A stretch of DNA of 64,000 nucleotides from Oricola indica (GTDB lineage Bacteria > Pseudomonadota > Alphaproteobacteria > Rhizobiales > Rhizobiaceae): contig NZ_JAINFJ010000007.1 of assembly GCF_019966595.1 (NCBI RefSeq), forward strand, positions 124,001-188,000, read 5' to 3'. The translations under genes were made by a program, and so were the position numbers. Below are positions 19,705-29,684 of the stretch, in pieces. Numbering within the stretch: position 1 is the first letter of the stretch; the number at the start of each line of letters is the position of its first letter. The notes under the pieces are model-generated. The model did no database searches, was not told where the DNA came from, and worked only from the letters and a program-made list of their open reading frames with translations.

Positions 19705-20544
19705 TCAGCCTTTTTGCGCCTCGCATTTTGCGACGAAGGTTTCCAGCGCAGCCGCGAAGGCGTCGGATGCCTCGATGGCGGAAACATGCGCCGCATCGAG
19801 GACCACCATATCCGCGCCTGACGCCAGCGTCACCATCGCTTCCGACCGGGAGACGGGGGCGGATTGGTCATGTGCTCCGGCAATGACAAGCGTGGGACCA
19901 GCCCAGGCCGAAAGGGCCGCCGTCGTGTCCCCGCTCTCCAGTGCATGACATGCCGCCGCATAGCCCTCGGGCGGCATTGCTTCCAGCATGGCGCGCACGC
20001 GCGCGGTCTCCTGCGGATTCGAATCGCGCCATCCCTTGGTGAGCCAGCGCTCGAGCGTCGGCGAAACGAGATCGGCGTACCTCCCCTCGCGGGCCGCAAG
20101 CGCACGCTCGCGCCACATATCGGCAGGAGGGAAATTGACGGCGGTATTGGCAAGCACCAGCCCGGCCACGCGTTCCGGTGCCTGATCGGCGAGATGCATC
20201 GCGGTCATGCCGCCAAGCGAGAGGCCGCACAGCACCGCGCTTTCGATGTTTTCCGCGTCCATCACCGCCAGCGCATCCGCTGCGAGGTCTTCGACCGTAA
20301 GCGGCGATGCAGGGATATCGGAAACACCGTGTCCGCGCGCATCAAAGGCGACCGTCAACCGGTCAAGCCGCGCCCGCACTGCGTCCCACATGGTGTGATC
20401 GGCGGCAAACGAATTGAGGAACAATACCGGCAGCCCGTCGCCGTCGCTGCGCGAAACAGCCAGCCCGTGGCCCTCCGGCGTCGTTATCCTGTGTGTTTCT
20501 CCCACCGCTCGTCTCCTCTCGGCTTCGATTGCGGCCGTGCTCAA
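19705..20544 (-). CDS. Alpha/beta hydrolase, 3-oxoadipate enol-lactonase-like
   Basis: A 279-residue soluble hydrolase. Nucleophile motif CGLSLGGMTAMHLADQAPERV near 104-124 closely follows the PcaD enol-lactonase pattern. The acid is in VIAGAHDQSAP and the catalytic His in VLDAAHVSAIEASDAF. The oxyanion region LFLNSFAADHTMWDAV is also PcaD-like. It is last in the Mo-hydroxylase operon, with a 4-base overlap of its start with the CoxG stop. In this setting it may open a lactone or a beta-diketone made from a hydroxylated ring; substrate unproven. Confidence 0.85.
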   Translation of the reverse strand: MSTAAIEAERRRAVGETHRITTPEGHGLAVSRSDGDGLPVLFLNSFAADHTMWDAVRARLDRLTVAFDARGHGVSDIPASPLTVEDLAADALAVMDAENIESAVLCGLSLGGMTAMHLADQAPERVAGLVLANTAVNFPPADMWRERALAAREGRYADLVSPTLERWLTKGWRDSNPQETARVRAMLEAMPPEGYAAACHALESGDTTAALSAWAGPTLVIAGAHDQSAPVSRSEAMVTLASGADMVVLDAAHVSAIEASDAFAAALETFVAKCEAQKG

Positions 20545-21002
20545 CCGGCCGCTTTTTCAGCGCCGAAATGCTTTTTGAGCGCAGTGAAGAATTGTTTTGT
20601 CAGGTGCTTGGCGACAGATTTCAGGACTCGTTGCCCCACTCCGGCCACGAGGCCGCCAATCTCGCCTTCACCTTCGTAGTCCAGCCGCGACTTGCCGGGC
20701 TCCAGTTCGGAGATCGTGAACTTCGCGGTACCGTCGCCGGTGCCCAAAGTGCCGCCACCGGATACCGTGATATGGCAGCTTTCCGGTTCATCCTTGTCGA
20801 AAAGGCGAACCTTGCCATCGAAAGACCCGCCGACAGCCGCGACCTTCAACTGCATCTTGACCTCGTAATCGTCCGGGGCGATTTCTGTCATTTCCTTGCA
20901 GCCGGGAATGCACTCCGTCAGCACCGCCGGCTCCTGCAGCGCATCCCACAGGTCCTGACGGCTGGCGGCGATTTCTTCGCTGCCGGAGAGTTCCATCTTC
21001 AT
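20541..21002 (-). CDS. coxG: CoxG-like SRPBCC protein
   Basis: A 153-residue protein of the CO dehydrogenase subunit G family (PF06240), START/SRPBCC-type fold. It begins MKMELSGSEEIAASRQDLWDAL and includes VLTECIPGCKEMTEIAPDDYE, both hallmarks. In CO oxidisers CoxG anchors the dehydrogenase to the membrane; copies also travel with other molybdenum hydroxylases. Starts and stops overlap with both neighbours by 4 bases. The C-terminus KKHFGAEKAAG lacks the long membrane tail seen in some CoxG proteins. Confidence 0.86.
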   Translation of the reverse strand: MKMELSGSEEIAASRQDLWDALQEPAVLTECIPGCKEMTEIAPDDYEVKMQLKVAAVGGSFDGKVRLFDKDEPESCHITVSGGGTLGTGDGTAKFTISELEPGKSRLDYEGEGEIGGLVAGVGQRVLKSVAKHLTKQFFTALKKHFGAEKAAG

Positions 21003-21985
21003 CGGGTTTCTCCCATCAGTTCGAGAGCAAGACCGGATTCGATACGGAGGCGCTGTTCCGGGGTCAGCTGAACGCCATCCAGGATTTCACGCGGCTTCGG
21101 ATCGCCAATCGGAAACGGCATGTCGGACCCCAGCATGATGCGGTCGGCGCCGACGCAGTCGATCAGCAATTGCAGTGCACGGGGGTCATGCAGAAGCGTG
21201 TCGTAATAGAGCAGTGACATCGCCTTGACCGGGTCTGCCATGTCTTCGGGATGAAGCGCATGGTTGTGGCGCAGCCGGCCGATAACATACGGCAACGCGG
21301 CACCGCCGATTCCAACGACGATCTTGGCATTCGAGTATTTCTCGACGTGACCGGAATATATGATCCGCGTTACCGCGATCAGGCTGTCGGTGATACGTCC
21401 CAGCGCGTTCGGCATGCCGAAGTCATGCACCCTGTCGTCGCCCGCATCGAACACGGGATGGATGGCAACAATGGAGCCGAGATCGTGGGCCGCCTGCCAG
21501 AAGGCATCCAGCGCGGGATCGTCGAGCTCGCCACCGCCATTGTTCGGTTGCGTGCCGATCATCGTCCCTGAAAATCCGGCTTCATGCGCCTCGCGGAGCA
21601 CTTCCGCCGCCGCCGCCCCATCCTGGGTCGGCGTTACGGAGAGACCGACGAAACGACCGCCGTTTTCCTTTCCGGCGGCCAGAAGATGGGCGTTGATGGT
21701 GCGCGCCCAGGCCTTGCCTTCCTCGGTGGGCAGGTCATTTCCGAACATGTCGAGCCATCCGGCGACGACCTGCCGATCGATTCCCTGCTCATCCATCCAG
21801 CCAAGGCGTTTCTCGATATTCGTGAGGCCGGGCGAAACCGGACGCGTCGCCTTCTTGCCGGAGAAGGAAAAGCTCACGCTCCCGTCCTTCGGCGTGATCG
21901 CGACGCTCGGGAACTCCGATGCGCGATCCTGAAGTTCCTCCAGAAGCTTCGGCGGTACCAGATGGGCGTGGGCGTCGATGATCAT
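20999..21985 (-). CDS. Amidohydrolase family protein, ACMSD-like
   Basis: A 328-residue metal-dependent hydrolase or decarboxylase. The N-terminus MIIDAHAHLVPPKLLEEL holds the HxH metal motif. VAIHPVFDAGDDRVHDFGMPN (near 190) and GHVEKYSNAKIVVGIGGAALPYV follow the ACMSD/amidohydrolase_2 pattern. DRIMLGSDMPFPIGD near 300 holds the conserved Asp. ACMSD relatives decarboxylate semialdehydes or hydroxylated aromatic acids. The ATG at 21985 overlaps the stop of the Mo subunit by 4 bases. It likely acts on a product of the hydroxylase; the exact reaction is unknown. Confidence 0.87.
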   Translation of the reverse strand: MIIDAHAHLVPPKLLEELQDRASEFPSVAITPKDGSVSFSFSGKKATRPVSPGLTNIEKRLGWMDEQGIDRQVVAGWLDMFGNDLPTEEGKAWARTINAHLLAAGKENGGRFVGLSVTPTQDGAAAAEVLREAHEAGFSGTMIGTQPNNGGGELDDPALDAFWQAAHDLGSIVAIHPVFDAGDDRVHDFGMPNALGRITDSLIAVTRIIYSGHVEKYSNAKIVVGIGGAALPYVIGRLRHNHALHPEDMADPVKAMSLLYYDTLLHDPRALQLLIDCVGADRIMLGSDMPFPIGDPKPREILDGVQLTPEQRLRIESGLALELMGETR

Positions 21986-24378
21986 GTGTTCTCCTTGGCC
22001 GAAGCGATGGCATCGCTGATTGCGCTCATCCGGATCGGCAGTTTGTTCAGGTGGATATTCCAGGGGCGGAGCGCATCGTGGATCGCGCCGGAGATCGCCG
22101 CCGGCGCACCCAGATATCCGCTTTCGCCCGAACCCTTCTGACCGAATTCGGTGAAGGGCGACGGGGTGCAATGGTGCACAATCTCGACCTCTGGCACCTC
22201 GTTTGACGAAGGCATCAGATAGTCGAGGAAGCTCTGGGTCATCAGATGACCCTCCGCGTCATAGGAAAATTCCTCGAGCAGGGCCGCGCCGATCCCGTGA
22301 GCGATACCGCCCAGCGTCATGCCCTTGACGATGTGCGGATTGATGACCGTGCCGCAGTCGTGACCGATGATGTAGCGCCGGATCTCAGGCTTCGCGAGCA
22401 CCGGGTCGAATGCCATCAGCACGACATGAAACTCGAAGGAGTAGCAGGGGTACATCTGAGCCTTACCGTCCTTCGGAAGAGCAACGCCCGTGGGAACCTG
22501 CTGGATGAAACTGGCGGTCAGGCCCGGATTGGTGCCTTCCGGCAGGTCGTGGAAACGCCGGTGCGCTATGTCCACCACCTCACTCCATTCGACCGTCCGT
22601 CCGTCCGGCCCCCGCACGACGCCCTCGGCATAGGTCACGGCGTCGGGCGCCACGCCCATCGAATGGGCGGCGATGGCGGAAATCTGGCGCTTGATATCGC
22701 GCGCGGCATTTGCCGCCGCGCCGCCAAGCATGATCGCCATGCGGCTGCCAACCGGCGAGTTGCCGGGCAGAGAACCGAGACTGTCCGGCCTCACGACACG
22801 AATGCGGTCGGGGTCGATTTCGAGCACTTCACCGACAACGGTCGCCGCCAGCGTCTCGTGCCCCTGCCCCGAACTCGTGGTGTGGATTGTCACCGTGACG
22901 TCGCCGAGCGCATCGACATTCACGCGGCTGCCTTCCATCCAGGTGGATGTGCGGTTCTTGGGATTGAGAAGCGGTTCGAAAGATGAGTTGCCGCCGGACG
23001 GCTCGAGGCAGGCGGCTATTCCGATTCCCGCGCAGAGGCCGTCCGCACGCAGTCGGTCGCGTTCGGCGACGATGTCCTCATAGCCCGATTGCGCCAATAC
23101 CTTGTCGACCACCGCATGATAGTCGCCGCTGTCGTACTTGCTGCCGGATGGGATCTCCCACGGAAACTCGTCCGACCGGATGAAGTTCTTGCGCCTCAGC
23201 GCGATCCGATCCATGCCGAGGTGCTCGGCAACCCGGTCCATCATGGTTTCCAGCGCATAATTGGTCGGAGACTGGCCGAAGCCGCGCACCGCCTCCTGGA
23301 CCGCCTTGTTCGTGGTCACCGATTGCGCGCGATACTGCACCGAGTTGATGCGATAGGGGCCAACGATCGCTCCGATCGGCTTGCCGAGCTGGAATGGCGC
23401 ACGACCAGCGTAGGCGCCGGCATTGTCGAGCGCACGCATCTTCATCGCGTTGATCGTGCCATCGCGGTCAAAGGCAACCCCGATGTCGAAAATCCGTTCC
23501 GGACCGTGCGCGTCGCCCGAGCGCATGTTTTCGAGGCGATCCTCGATAAGGCGAACCGGGCGTCCGAGCTTGCGCGCCAGATAAGCGGCCAGAACCGTGT
23601 GCTTGATCCCGCGCTTCACTCCGTAGGAACCGCCGACATCGACATCGTAATACACGCGAACGTCATTGCCGCGCAGGCCAAGCGCGCGGGCAATCTGGTC
23701 GGCGTATTTCGGCATCTGGATCGAGGCCCAGACTTCCAGCACGTTTTCCCAGGCGTTCCACTCACAGATCACGCCGAATGTCTCGATCGGCACGGTGGAG
23801 TTGCGACCCCAGGTCACGCGCAGTTTGAGCGTTTCGTCGCTCCTGGCGAAATCGTCCTCGACAGGGCCCCAGTCGAAGGTACGGTCGAGCAGGACATTGG
23901 AACCGTGCGACGGATGGACCGGGGTGGAATCCGCTTCCATCGCCTTTTCGGGATCCATCACGTAGCCGAGCTTCTCGCCCTTGACCTTGACCTTTTCCGC
24001 CGCGTCTTCGGCGAGCGCCCGGCTGGTCGCGACCACGGCCGCAACCCATTCCCCGGCATATCGGTTCTGCCCGACGGCAAGCGGGAAACGGCGCACTTCC
24101 GGGGTATCGAGGCCATTCATCAGCGGATTGACGGCGTTGGAAAGTTCGTTTCCGTCCACGACAGCGACCACGCCTTCCATCGCCAGCGCCTCTGACGCAT
24201 CGATGTCCTCTATGGTCGCTGCGGGATGCTGGCTGGCGACGAGCGCCACGTGCAGCATGCCCGGACGCTCGATGTCCTGCACGAAATGGCCTGCACCGGC
24301 AACAAAGCGGGTGTCCTCGCGGACACGACGATCCGACGAAACGTAACGGCCGGAAAATGGTTTGGCGTGCTCGTTCAT
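21982..24378 (-). CDS. Molybdenum hydroxylase large subunit, xanthine dehydrogenase family
   Basis: The molybdopterin-cytosine-dinucleotide subunit, which hydroxylates a carbon of the substrate with water. The 798-residue protein has the aldehyde-oxidase a/b hammerhead near the N-terminus (EDTRFVAGAGHFVQDIERP). The Mo-binding part follows, with VRGFGQSPTNYALETMM near 370 and GQKGSGESGYLGAPAAISGA near 745; the Glu there is the catalytic base. The active-site loop EAVRGFGQSP lacks the AYRCSFR of form I CO dehydrogenase and the AYRGAGR of form II, so it is not CoxL in function. It overlaps the 2Fe-2S gene by 4 bases. Confidence 0.92.
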   Translation of the reverse strand: MNEHAKPFSGRYVSSDRRVREDTRFVAGAGHFVQDIERPGMLHVALVASQHPAATIEDIDASEALAMEGVVAVVDGNELSNAVNPLMNGLDTPEVRRFPLAVGQNRYAGEWVAAVVATSRALAEDAAEKVKVKGEKLGYVMDPEKAMEADSTPVHPSHGSNVLLDRTFDWGPVEDDFARSDETLKLRVTWGRNSTVPIETFGVICEWNAWENVLEVWASIQMPKYADQIARALGLRGNDVRVYYDVDVGGSYGVKRGIKHTVLAAYLARKLGRPVRLIEDRLENMRSGDAHGPERIFDIGVAFDRDGTINAMKMRALDNAGAYAGRAPFQLGKPIGAIVGPYRINSVQYRAQSVTTNKAVQEAVRGFGQSPTNYALETMMDRVAEHLGMDRIALRRKNFIRSDEFPWEIPSGSKYDSGDYHAVVDKVLAQSGYEDIVAERDRLRADGLCAGIGIAACLEPSGGNSSFEPLLNPKNRTSTWMEGSRVNVDALGDVTVTIHTTSSGQGHETLAATVVGEVLEIDPDRIRVVRPDSLGSLPGNSPVGSRMAIMLGGAAANAARDIKRQISAIAAHSMGVAPDAVTYAEGVVRGPDGRTVEWSEVVDIAHRRFHDLPEGTNPGLTASFIQQVPTGVALPKDGKAQMYPCYSFEFHVVLMAFDPVLAKPEIRRYIIGHDCGTVINPHIVKGMTLGGIAHGIGAALLEEFSYDAEGHLMTQSFLDYLMPSSNEVPEVEIVHHCTPSPFTEFGQKGSGESGYLGAPAAISGAIHDALRPWNIHLNKLPIRMSAISDAIASAKENT

Positions 24379-24872
24379 TGGCCTGCCTCCACCGCCGCAG
24401 CGTTGCTTTCACGCAACCGCCTGGCCGCGAGCCGCACCGCTTCGACGATCTGCCCGTAGCCGGTGCAACGGCAGATATTGCCCGAGATCGCTTCGCGGAT
24501 CTCTTCGTCTGACGGGTCGCGATTCTTGGCCAGCAAGGTCTTTGCAGCGAGGATCATGCCCGGCGTGCAATAGCCGCATTGCAGGCCGTGGGTGGCACAG
24601 AAGCTGTCCTGTATGATGTCCATTTCGCCAGGCGCCGGCGCGACGCCTTCGATGGTCGTCACCTCCGTCCCGTCGCACTGAACGCCGAGTATGAGGCAGG
24701 AGCGCACGGCTTCCCCGTCAATTTCCACGGTACAGGCACCGCATACACCATGCTCGCACCCGGCATGCGTGCCCTTGAGACCGAGTTCATCGCGCAGCGC
24801 ATCAAGCAGCGTCACGCGTGGCTCGACATCGATTTGGACCTGCTGGCCGTTGACTGTGAGGTTTGTTTTCAT
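24375..24872 (-). CDS. Molybdenum hydroxylase 2Fe-2S subunit
   Basis: The 165-residue iron-sulfur subunit that passes electrons from Mo to FAD. The N-terminal ferredoxin-like cluster is HAGCEHGVCGACTVEIDGE with a fourth Cys in VRSCLILG (about 37-62). The second cluster domain has LQCGYCTPGMILAAKTLL near 102-119 and GNICRCTGYGQIVEAV near 135-150. The ATG at 24872 overlaps the stop of the FAD subunit by 4 bases; the long open frame beyond it is antiparallel coding noise. It is the standard small subunit of a three-part enzyme. Confidence 0.94.
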   Translation of the reverse strand: MKTNLTVNGQQVQIDVEPRVTLLDALRDELGLKGTHAGCEHGVCGACTVEIDGEAVRSCLILGVQCDGTEVTTIEGVAPAPGEMDIIQDSFCATHGLQCGYCTPGMILAAKTLLAKNRDPSDEEIREAISGNICRCTGYGQIVEAVRLAARRLRESNAAAVEAGQ

Positions 24873-25741
24873 GCCGCCTCTCCCATTGCGGCCACGCGCG
24901 CGTCTTCCAGCGCCTGCCCGGCGAGACGCGCGGCGGCACGGCGGCGATAGCTCGCCGTGGCGTGAAGATCCTCGACGCATTCGAGATCCTCGAGCGCCGT
25001 TTCGACCGCGTCCTGAATATCCTTCTCGCCGAGACCGGTTCCCGCGAGACCCGACACATCGACAGCAACCGGGACATCGCCGACTGCGCCGATGCCCAGC
25101 AAGGCCTCGATGCATTTTCCCTCTGCATCCAGCACGACCTGCGCGCCGGCGGAGGCAAAGGCATAGTCACTGCGCCGGGACGCCACTTCACGGAACCCGG
25201 CTCCGACGCGACCGGACGGCCGTTTCGGGAAGATGACGCGTGTCAGGAGACCGCCCATCGGGGCCATTGTGACAGTGGGACCGATGAAGAAGTCTTCGGG
25301 CGTCATCACCTCTTCCTCACCGTCGGCGAGGAAGACGATCCGGGCATCCAGTATGGTTGCGGCGAGCGCGATCTCCGCGGACGGATCACCATGGGCAACG
25401 GATCCACCCACAGTGCCGCGTGCGCGGGTCGGCGGGTGGCCGACGTTCGGAAGCGCCGCCGCGAGCAGCGGCACCTCACGGGCGATCAAATCCGAGCGCA
25501 AGGCGACCGCCTGACGCACGGCCGCACCGATGGCGATGCCTTCGCCGGAATCCTCTATGGCGCCCAATTCGTCGAGCCGAGTGATGTCCACCAGCAACGA
25601 CGGACGGGCGAGCCGCATGGCGAGCATGGGCACGAGCGTCTGGCCACCGGCCAGCACACGCGCCTCCGCGTCGTCCGCCAGCGCTTCGCAAGCCTCCGTC
25701 ACGGAGGCCGGGCGCAGATAGTTGAATGGGGCCGCTTTCAC
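24869..25741 (-). CDS. Molybdenum hydroxylase FAD-binding subunit
   Basis: The medium subunit that carries FAD and hands electrons to the acceptor. The 290-residue protein starts KAAPFNYLRPASVTEACEAL. It has the FAD signature ARVLAGGQTLVPMLAMRLARP (near 29-49) and NVGHPPTRARGTVGGSVAHGDPSAE (near 99-123), as in CoxM/NdhF. The GTG at 25741 follows GGAGGAG. It lies 31 bases after the NIPSNAP gene and begins the overlapping series of six coupled genes. Confidence 0.93.
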   Translation of the reverse strand: MKAAPFNYLRPASVTEACEALADDAEARVLAGGQTLVPMLAMRLARPSLLVDITRLDELGAIEDSGEGIAIGAAVRQAVALRSDLIAREVPLLAAALPNVGHPPTRARGTVGGSVAHGDPSAEIALAATILDARIVFLADGEEEVMTPEDFFIGPTVTMAPMGGLLTRVIFPKRPSGRVGAGFREVASRRSDYAFASAGAQVVLDAEGKCIEALLGIGAVGDVPVAVDVSGLAGTGLGEKDIQDAVETALEDLECVEDLHATASYRRRAAARLAGQALEDARVAAMGEAA

Positions 25742-25772
25742 GACATACTCCTCCAGAGGCCTCCCGGGACGG

Positions 25773-26093
25773 TCAGCTGTTCGGCAGTCCGGGAACCAGC
25801 GGCTTCAGCACCGTTTTGTGCTGCTTGGCGATCAGAGGACCATTGGCCTCGGAAGCCGCCTTCGCAGCCTTCCAGCCCTCGTCGCCTCCGAACGACGCCC
25901 AAGCCTTGTCACGGGCTTCCTCGTCTTCGTAACGCGTCAGGTAGGTCAGCATGCCACTGTCGGCATCGGTGAACACACCAAGCAGTTCAATGCCGTGCCC
26001 CGGCAGGCGCGGCACCACTTCCTCGATGAAACGCTGCCGCACTTTGTCCGCACATCCTTCGACGTGCTCATAGACACGCATTTCATATAGCAT
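25773..26093 (-). CDS. NIPSNAP family protein
   Basis: A 106-residue small protein of the NIPSNAP/dimeric ferredoxin-like barrel superfamily. It starts MLYEMRVYEHVEGCADKVRQ and has VVPRLPGHGIELLGVFTDAD and MLTYLTRYEDEEARDKAW, the usual family lines. Members often sit in catabolic operons for aromatic or heterocyclic compounds with no defined reaction. It is first in the Mo-hydroxylase operon and divergent from MocR across 242 bases with A/T-rich promoter-like sequence. Confidence 0.88.
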   Translation of the reverse strand: MLYEMRVYEHVEGCADKVRQRFIEEVVPRLPGHGIELLGVFTDADSGMLTYLTRYEDEEARDKAWASFGGDEGWKAAKAASEANGPLIAKQHKTVLKPLVPGLPNS

Positions 26094-26288
26094 TGGAATG
26101 ACCCACTAACACAATGTTTCTCAATTTGCCCAACGGTACAATGACAATGCGATATGTCAAACGGAAAGTTATACAATTAGTGGTTTAATTTCCAGATTCC
26201 TTTGGACGCAATGCAACAATCCATATGCGGCAGCGCAAAAAAGACGGCGAACACGTGCGGATACCGTCTCCGGGAAGGAAAATGTTGC

Positions 26289-26306
26289 GACAATCCGAAA
26301 ATTGTC
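26289..26306. promoter_or_regulatory. Inverted repeat in front of the MocR gene
   Basis: GACAAT, six bases, ATTGTC is a perfect inverted repeat 29 bases upstream of the MocR start, in the divergent region with the Mo-hydroxylase operon. Its right half is part of ATTGTCCTAT, which is repeated exactly at 18865-18874 in front of the TauE/SafE gene. A half-site (GACAAT) also lies near 26143. It is a candidate MocR operator. Confidence 0.4.
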
Positions 26307-26335
26307 CTATTCGTCGAAAAAGCGCAGAGGATGCA

Positions 26336-27706
26336 ATGGACTGGTACCCGACACTCCCTTTCGGCGAGGGCCCACGCTACGTTCAGATCGTCGCCGCCCT
26401 GAAAAGCGACATCGCGAGTGGCCGGGTTGCCGGCGGCCAACGCCTGCCCACCCACAGGGAGATGGCGTCCCAGCTCGGATTGAGCGTGGGAACGATTTCC
26501 AAAGCCTACGCGCTTGCCGAACGTCAACGCCTTATTTCGGGGCAAGTCGGGCGCGGCACATTCGTGCTGCCGCCTGCAAACAATATCGGCGTCGTCGAAT
26601 CGACGACTGGCGCGGAGCAGGTCAATATGGCCCTGAACGCGCCTCCGGCCACCGGTGAGGCCGCGATCTTTGCGAAGGTCCTCACCGAGATCGCGGCGGA
26701 TGACGATTTTCCGTCGTTGCTGAGCTACCTGCCGCACCAGGGTATAAGACGGCACCGCGCGGCGGTTGCCGGGTGGCTCGGACGGCATGGAACCGCCGTT
26801 GAGCAGAGCGACATCTACATTACCAACGGCGCGCAGCATGCCATCTCCGTTTCGCTCCGTCTTCTGGCGCGGCCCGGAACACCGGTCCTGGCCGAGAACC
26901 TCCCCTATTCGGGGCTGACCGCTCTCGCACTCATGGAAGATTATGTGCTGCACGGCGTGGCGATGGATAACCACGGGCTCGTTCCCGACGCCCTGGATGC
27001 CGCGTTGCGAGAAACGGGCTCCAAGGTTCTGTGCTGCACGCCCACGATCCAGACCGCGACCGGTTCGATCATGCCGACGGAGCGCCGTCGCGAGATCGCC
27101 GAGATCATTCGTCGCCATGACGCGTGGATCATCGAGGACGACGTGTACAGTTTCCTCTGTCCCAATCCGCCGCCAACGCTTTCGTCCTTCCTGCCCGAGC
27201 GATCATTCTACGTGATCAGTTTCGCGAAATGTCTGATGCCCGGGCTCAGGATCGGCGCATTGCACGCGCCCGCCGCGTTCCGCGACAGGATTGTCAATGC
27301 CATCCGCTCCACCGGCTGGATGGCGAACGCGATCATGAGCGAAGCCGTTGTGAGGATGATCGAAAGCGGCGCGCTCGAAAGCCAGATCCGGCTGAAGCGC
27401 AATGCGGCCGCGGAAAGAACGATGCTGGCGCAGAGCATTCTGGGCAGCTATCTGCACTCGACGGCGGTGCCCGCTTTCCACGCATGGCTCACCATGCCCG
27501 CGGGGCGAACCACGACAAGTCTCGCCGCTCAGGCCGCGTTCCGCGGCATTACGCTGGCAACGCCGAGCCCGCTGAGCGCCGCATCAGGCGTCGCGCCGGG
27601 CATTCGCGTGTGCCTCGGCGCGGCACAAACGCCCGAGAAACTCAGCTCGGCCCTGCACGTTCTGGGATCGATTCTTCGGGAGTCTGAGGAAATGGCGTTC
27701 GTCTGA
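26336..27706 (+). CDS. MocR/PdxR-type regulator (GntR HTH fused to aminotransferase-like domain)
   Basis: A 456-residue transcription factor. The N-terminal winged helix (about 10-80) reads RYVQIVAALKSDIASGRVAGG, LPTHREMASQLGLSVGTISKAYALAE and VGRGTFVL, the GntR pattern. The rest is a fold-type I aminotransferase-like domain with the PLP lysine in VISFAKCLMPGLRIGAL near 293. I chose the ATG at 26336, preceded by AGAGGA; the open frame upstream reads unlike protein. It faces the Mo-hydroxylase operon, so it most likely controls it in response to an amino- or PLP-reactive effector; that is inference. Confidence 0.88.
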   Translation: MDWYPTLPFGEGPRYVQIVAALKSDIASGRVAGGQRLPTHREMASQLGLSVGTISKAYALAERQRLISGQVGRGTFVLPPANNIGVVESTTGAEQVNMALNAPPATGEAAIFAKVLTEIAADDDFPSLLSYLPHQGIRRHRAAVAGWLGRHGTAVEQSDIYITNGAQHAISVSLRLLARPGTPVLAENLPYSGLTALALMEDYVLHGVAMDNHGLVPDALDAALRETGSKVLCCTPTIQTATGSIMPTERRREIAEIIRRHDAWIIEDDVYSFLCPNPPPTLSSFLPERSFYVISFAKCLMPGLRIGALHAPAAFRDRIVNAIRSTGWMANAIMSEAVVRMIESGALESQIRLKRNAAAERTMLAQSILGSYLHSTAVPAFHAWLTMPAGRTTTSLAAQAAFRGITLATPSPLSAASGVAPGIRVCLGAAQTPEKLSSALHVLGSILRESEEMAFV

Positions 27707-27779
27707 ACGCGCCAATCCAATGCGGCCGGACTGAAACTCGCCCGCGCCGGAATTTCTCCAAAGCCGACGCCTACGTCCC

Positions 27780-29351
<1,572 letters not shown>

Positions 29352-29446
29352 GAAGCGGCTTTAATGCGAGTCCGCCCGGCTTTCAATTGCTGCGCTGCAA
29401 TGCCCACCGGGATTTGAGGTAGTGGGGCGGCTTGAGTTCTGCGCTT

Positions 29447-29614
29447 CCTTCTCCCCGCGAGCGGGGAGAAGGTGGTCCGAAGGACCGGATGAGGGGCTCG
29501 CTCGGTGGATGGACACAGGACACAATACCGTGCTCTTCCCCCTCACCCAGCTGCGGCTAACGCTCGCTTTGCTCGCGAAGCCTCGCATCCCTCTCCCCGC
29601 AAGCGGGGCGAGGA
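29447..29614. repeat. Rhizobial-type compound palindromic repeat
   Basis: This gap of 333 bases between guaA and the next gene is almost all structured repeat. A 12-bp stem (CCTTCTCCCCGC, GA, mirrored) sits at 29447-29472, followed by GGTCC-GAA-GGACC at 29474-29486. A second block from 29538 ends with CCTCTCCCCGC, AA, GCGGGGCGAGG near 29591-29614. Such CCCCGC-GCGGGG cassettes with a GATGAGGGG tail are familiar as dispersed intergenic repeats in Rhizobiales. I see no gene here. Confidence 0.7.
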
Positions 29615-29684
29615 AGGACGCGCCAACGCCTCCGCGCTTCCTTTCGGAAACCGGTCACATAGAACCTGGCTGTCCCCTCCCCAT

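Noticed and set aside
21982-25741. Aerobic CO dehydrogenase (coxMSL)
   Set aside because: Subunits and coxG fit the family, but the Mo-site loop is VRGFGQSP rather than a CO dehydrogenase loop.
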